Origin: Lysobacter_F sp035645555
Lineage (GTDB): Bacteria; Pseudomonadota; Gammaproteobacteria; Xanthomonadales; Xanthomonadaceae
Length of the DNA stretch: 21,255 nucleotides
Reading direction: 5' to 3'
NCBI GenBank assembly: GCA_035645555.1
Contig: DASQMI010000062.1
Location: forward strand, 1 to 21,255
Shown: positions 16,750 through 21,255 of the stretch, one piece after another
How the letters are laid out: each line of letters starts with the position of its first letter
Position numbering within the stretch: the first letter of the stretch is position 1
Program-made: the position numbers and the translations under genes
The notes under the pieces: model-generated
Told to the model about the DNA's origin: nothing
What the model saw: the letters and a program-made list of their open reading frames with translations, nothing else
Database searches by the model: none

Positions 16750-17652
16750 TCAGTCCTCGTCCGGCCAGCGGATCGCATTCGCGGCCGGCGCGTTCGCCCT
16801 GGGGGCGGGAATGGCCGCGACCGCGTTCCACACCTTCAGCGCGTCGACCGTCGCGGCCACGTCGTGCACGCGCAGCAGCTTCGCCCCGCGCTGGGCGGCG
16901 ATCAGCGCGGCGGCCACCGAGCCGTGCACGCGATCGGCAGGTGCGTCGCGGCCGGTCAGCTCGCCGATCGTGCGCTTGCGCGAAAGCCCCGCCGCCACTG
17001 GCACCCCGAGCTCGCCGAAACGTTCGAGCTGCGCGAGCAGCCGCAGGTTGTGCTCGGCGGTCTTGCCGAAACCGAATCCCGGGTCGACGACGATGCGCTT
17101 CTTCGCGATGCCGGCCATCTCGGCGGCGAAGATCCGTTCGGCGAGGAAGCGGTGCACGTCGGCGGCCACGTCGTCGTAGCGCGGCGCGTCCTGCATCGTG
17201 CGCGGCTCGCCCTGCATGTGCATCAGCACCACCGGCACGCCGCAGGCGGCCGCGGCCTCCAGTGCGCCGTCGCCGCGCAACGCACGGACGTCGTTGATCA
17301 TGCCGGCGCCGGCCGCGATCGCCGCGCGCATCACCTCCGGCTTGGAGGTGTCGATGCTGATCGGCAGCGCCGTTTCGCGCGCCAGCCGCTCGATCACCGG
17401 GATCACCCGGCGCAGTTCCTCCTCGACCGGCACGTCCTGCGCGCCCGGGCGGGTCGATTCGCCGCCGACATCGAGCACGTCGGCGCCCTCCTCCGCCAGT
17501 CGCAGCGCGTACGCCACCGCGGCACCGACGTCGGCGTGCCGGCCGCCGTCGGAGAACGAATCCGGGGTGACGTTGACGATGCCCATCACGCGCGGGCGGT
17601 CGAGGCGGAGTTCGCGGCCGTTACAGTCGAGCGCGGGGGTGGTGTCGAACAT
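16750..17652 (-). CDS. folP: Dihydropteroate synthase
   Basis: Condenses p-aminobenzoate with dihydropterin pyrophosphate in folate synthesis; it is the sulfonamide target. The 300 residues carry MGIVNVTPDSFSDGG (23-37), DVGGESTRPGA, SIDTSKPEV, MINDVRAL, VLMHMQGEP, VDPGFGFGKT and GLSRKRTIGEL, so all pterin- and phosphate-binding loops look intact. The start at 17652 gives the usual short N-terminus; an upstream ATG at 17727 would add 25 unconserved residues and overlaps the ftsH terminator. It follows ftsH, as in E. coli. glmM, which is next in E. coli, is not present. Confidence 0.96.
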   Translation of the reverse strand: MFDTTPALDCNGRELRLDRPRVMGIVNVTPDSFSDGGRHADVGAAVAYALRLAEEGADVLDVGGESTRPGAQDVPVEEELRRVIPVIERLARETALPISIDTSKPEVMRAAIAAGAGMINDVRALRGDGALEAAAACGVPVVLMHMQGEPRTMQDAPRYDDVAADVHRFLAERIFAAEMAGIAKKRIVVDPGFGFGKTAEHNLRLLAQLERFGELGVPVAAGLSRKRTIGELTGRDAPADRVHGSVAAALIAAQRGAKLLRVHDVAATVDALKVWNAVAAIPAPRANAPAANAIRWPDED

Positions 17653-17740
17653 CGGGTGTTTCGCTCCCGGGGGTTCAGCGAAAGTCTCGATGTCCGCCTC
17701 CCGCCGTGCAATGGGCCTGGCCGGCATGCCGCGCCGGAGA

Positions 17741-17770
17741 AGCGAACGGCGCCCGAAGGCGCCGTTCGTT
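17741..17770. terminator. Hairpin terminator after ftsH
   Basis: A 13-pair stem including one G-T (AGCGAACGGCGCC / GGCGCCGTTCGTT) with a CGAA loop, 24 bases past the ftsH stop. On the minus strand it is followed by TTCTCC, a weak U-tract. It separates ftsH from folP. Confidence 0.65.
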
Positions 17771-17793
17771 GCGACAAATCGGCTTCAAACCGC

Positions 17794-19698
<1,905 letters not shown>

Positions 19699-19782
19699 TA
19701 CGTTCACCCGTGCCCGGAGGCGTACACGCCGCTCGCGCGGCTCGACAGTAGAAGCAGCTTTTTCGCCGACCTAGATTGCACG

Positions 19783-20415
19783 TTACTTCATGACCGCCCG
19801 CTTGCCCTGTGCCAAGGCGTACACCTCCGGCGAGCGCCGGCGCGACGCCTCCGGTTTGCGGATCGCCACCTTCTCATAGCGGCGGCGAAGCTCGCGGATG
19901 TAGTCGTCGAAGCCGACGCCTTGGAACAGCTTGATGAGGAAGGTCCCGCCGGGGCGCAGGTGGCGGTCGGCGAAATCCATCGCCAGCTCGGCCAGATGCA
20001 GCGCGCGCGGCAAATCGACCGCGTCCACTCCGCTCATATTGGGGGCCATGTCGGACAGCACAAGATCGACCGCTTGACCGTTCAGGCTGGCCTCCAGTCG
20101 AGCCAGCACCTCGTCCTCGCGGAAATCGCCGTGGATGAACTCCACACCCGCCAACGACGGCATTTCGAGGATGTCGAGCGCGATCACCCGGCCGCCGCCG
20201 CCCAGCGCCTGGCGGACCCACTGCGACCATCCGCCGGGCGCTGCGCCGAGGTCGACCACCACCATGTCCGGCTTCAGCAGCCGGTCGCGGGCAACCAGCT
20301 CCTCCAGCTTGTACGCCGCGCGCGATCGCATGCCCTCCGCCTTCGCCTTCTTCACGAAGGGGTCGGAAAAGTGCTCCTTCAACCAGCGGTGGCTGCTCTT
20401 GCTGCGGCTCGGCAT
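19783..20415 (-). CDS. rlmE: 23S rRNA (uridine-2552-2'-O)-methyltransferase
   Basis: The FtsJ/RrmJ enzyme that methylates U2552 in the A-loop late in 50S assembly. The 210 residues match E. coli length. The SAM-binding motif is VVDLGAAPGGWSQW (53-66). The catalytic tetrad is visible as K36, D122 (SDMAPNMSG), K162 (LIKLFQG) and E197 (SPEVY). It is divergent from yhbY (85-bp gap, with a TATCAT that could be its -10 at 20444-20439) and 84 bp upstream of ftsH on the same strand. Confidence 0.96.
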   Translation of the reverse strand: MPSRSKSSHRWLKEHFSDPFVKKAKAEGMRSRAAYKLEELVARDRLLKPDMVVVDLGAAPGGWSQWVRQALGGGGRVIALDILEMPSLAGVEFIHGDFREDEVLARLEASLNGQAVDLVLSDMAPNMSGVDAVDLPRALHLAELAMDFADRHLRPGGTFLIKLFQGVGFDDYIRELRRRYEKVAIRKPEASRRRSPEVYALAQGKRAVMK

Positions 20416-20500
20416 GGGGGCGGGCTCGATCGGCCGGCATGATACCCTGACCGCCCAACGCGCCCGTCACGGCGCGATTTCCGTTTCCGCTCCGGTGTCC

Positions 20501-20809
20501 ATGTCCCTGAACCTCACTGCAGCCCAGACCCGTTTCCTGCGCGGCCAGGCGCACGACCTCAAAGCGATGCTGCAGGTCGGCGGCAAGGGCATCACCGACG
20601 CATTGGTGGCCGAAGTCGACCTCGCCCTCGAACACCACGAGTTGATCAAGGTGAAGGTCGCCGCCGAGGACCGCGACAGCCGCGACGTCATGATCCAGAC
20701 TCTGGCCGAGCGCACCGGCGCCGCGCTGGTGCAGCGCATCGGCCACACCGCCGTGCTCTACCGCCCGAGCCGCGAGCGCGCGCGCCAGATCGTGCTGCCG
20801 CGCGCCTGA
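20501..20809 (+). CDS. yhbY: CRS1/YhbY-domain RNA-binding protein
   Basis: A 102-residue protein made of a single CRM (CRS1-YhbY) domain, a pre-50S-associated RNA-binding fold. It reads MSLNLTAAQTRFLRGQAHDL, then LQVGGKGITDALVAEVDLALEHHELIKVKV, then IGHTAVLYRPSRE, which is the typical family pattern. It is divergent from rlmE, the same arrangement as in E. coli, linking two genes of large-subunit maturation. The ATG is closely preceded by an alternative GTG two codons upstream. Confidence 0.93.
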   Translation: MSLNLTAAQTRFLRGQAHDLKAMLQVGGKGITDALVAEVDLALEHHELIKVKVAAEDRDSRDVMIQTLAERTGAALVQRIGHTAVLYRPSRERARQIVLPRA

Positions 20810-20820
20810 GGGCCGCGCCC

Positions 20821-21192
20821 GTGCCGCTGAACTGGGAACGCCCCGATTACGCCTACCAGCTGCGCGGCGCCGACGGGGCGAGCGCGCGGGTCAACGACCG
20901 CATCCTGCAGTCGAGCTTCGCCCTTACGCCGGACCGGCTGCTCGAGGCATGGCCGGTGCGCGACGTCGCCGCGATGACCGCGGACGACCTCGAACCGCTG
21001 CTGGCGCTGCAGCCGGAGGTGATCCTGCTCGGCAGCGGCGCGACGCAGGCGTTCCCGCCGGCGGCGGTGCTCGTCGCCTGCCTGCGCCGCGGCGTGGGGC
21101 TGGAGGCGATGACCAACGCGGCGGCCGCGCGCACGTTCAACGTGCTGGCCAGCGAGGGCCGGCGCGTGGTCGCGGCGTTCGTACTGCGCTGA
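20821..21192 (+). CDS. Mth938-domain (DUF498, Xcc1710-like) protein
   Basis: A 123-residue Mth938-family protein of unknown bacterial role; the fold is shared with the mitochondrial complex I assembly factor NDUFAF3. Hallmarks are the early NDRILQSSFALTP stretch, the VILLGSGATQAFPP loop, GVGLEAMTNAAAARTFNVLASEGRRVVAAFV at the end. The start is GTG, 11 nt after the yhbY stop, so the two are probably co-transcribed. It is convergent with the partial gene at the right edge, only 9 bp away. No enzymatic residues are recognised. Confidence 0.88.
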   Translation: MPLNWERPDYAYQLRGADGASARVNDRILQSSFALTPDRLLEAWPVRDVAAMTADDLEPLLALQPEVILLGSGATQAFPPAAVLVACLRRGVGLEAMTNAAAARTFNVLASEGRRVVAAFVLR

Positions 21193-21201
21193 CCCGCCGC
21201 C

Positions 21202-21255
21202 TCAGCGCGCCGGCAGGTGCTGCAGCAGATCAACCGGCTTGCCGTTGTAGCGGGC
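21202..21255 (-). CDS. C-terminal end of an unidentified gene (5' part beyond window)
   Basis: The minus strand reads ARYNGKPVDLLQHLPAR and then TGA, open to the window edge for 17 codons. The convergent position, 9 bp from the Mth938 gene, and normal codon use make a real gene end likely. Too little remains to name a family. Confidence 0.45.
   Translation of the reverse strand, partial: ARYNGKPVDLLQHLPAR

Overview
The window is GC-rich chromosomal DNA (roughly 70 % GC by eye) with dense coding, G/C-biased third positions and gammaproteobacterial housekeeping synteny. GltX, Hfq, HflX, a Thx-type ribosomal protein, two TonB-dependent receptors and Fur- and Zur-type operators together suggest the Xanthomonadaceae/Lysobacteraceae (a Luteimonas- or Lysobacter-like organism). 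That placement is inference from remembered protein styles and was not searched. I see no tRNA, rRNA, insertion sequence, phage gene or CRISPR array.

Layout. (1) 1-6.5 kb is a metal-uptake region. A siderophore-type TonB-dependent receptor runs off the left edge, under a promoter in which a Fur box fills the -35/-10 spacer. A secreted M19 dipeptidase diverges from it. A tiny Thx-like ribosomal protein follows, then a MerC-like membrane protein diverging from a ZnuD-like TonB receptor around a Zur-box-like palindrome. (2) 6.6-9.8 kb on the minus strand is purA - gltX - zur. The zur gene sits 4 nt after the gltX stop, so the probable regulator of the merC/receptor pair lies about 2.3 kb away. 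(3) 9.8-10.1 kb is an unusual purA leader. The first 42 bp around the purA start are duplicated 146 bp upstream, and the spacer holds two strong hairpins. Beyond it lie a bidirectional terminator and a REP-like palindrome. (4) 10.1-15.2 kb on the minus strand is miaA - hfq - hflX - hflK - hflC - DUF2065, the same order as in E. coli, where purA follows. (5) 15.2-20.4 kb on the minus strand is rlmE - ftsH - folP - APC amino-acid permease, running straight into miaA. (6) 20.5-21.2 kb on the plus strand is yhbY and an Mth938-domain protein, divergent from rlmE. The last 17 codons of an unidentified minus-strand gene end the window.

How the genes work together. ftsH (membrane protease) and hflK/hflC (its SPFH-type modulators) lie in one co-directional block with the RNA-centred genes hfq, miaA, hflX and rlmE. 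This looks like a fusion of what are two loci in E. coli. The left third is iron and zinc homeostasis, with regulator, operator and likely targets all visible. The least expected structure is the duplicated purA start with its structured spacer, which creates a 13-codon upstream reading frame identical to the PurA N-terminus.
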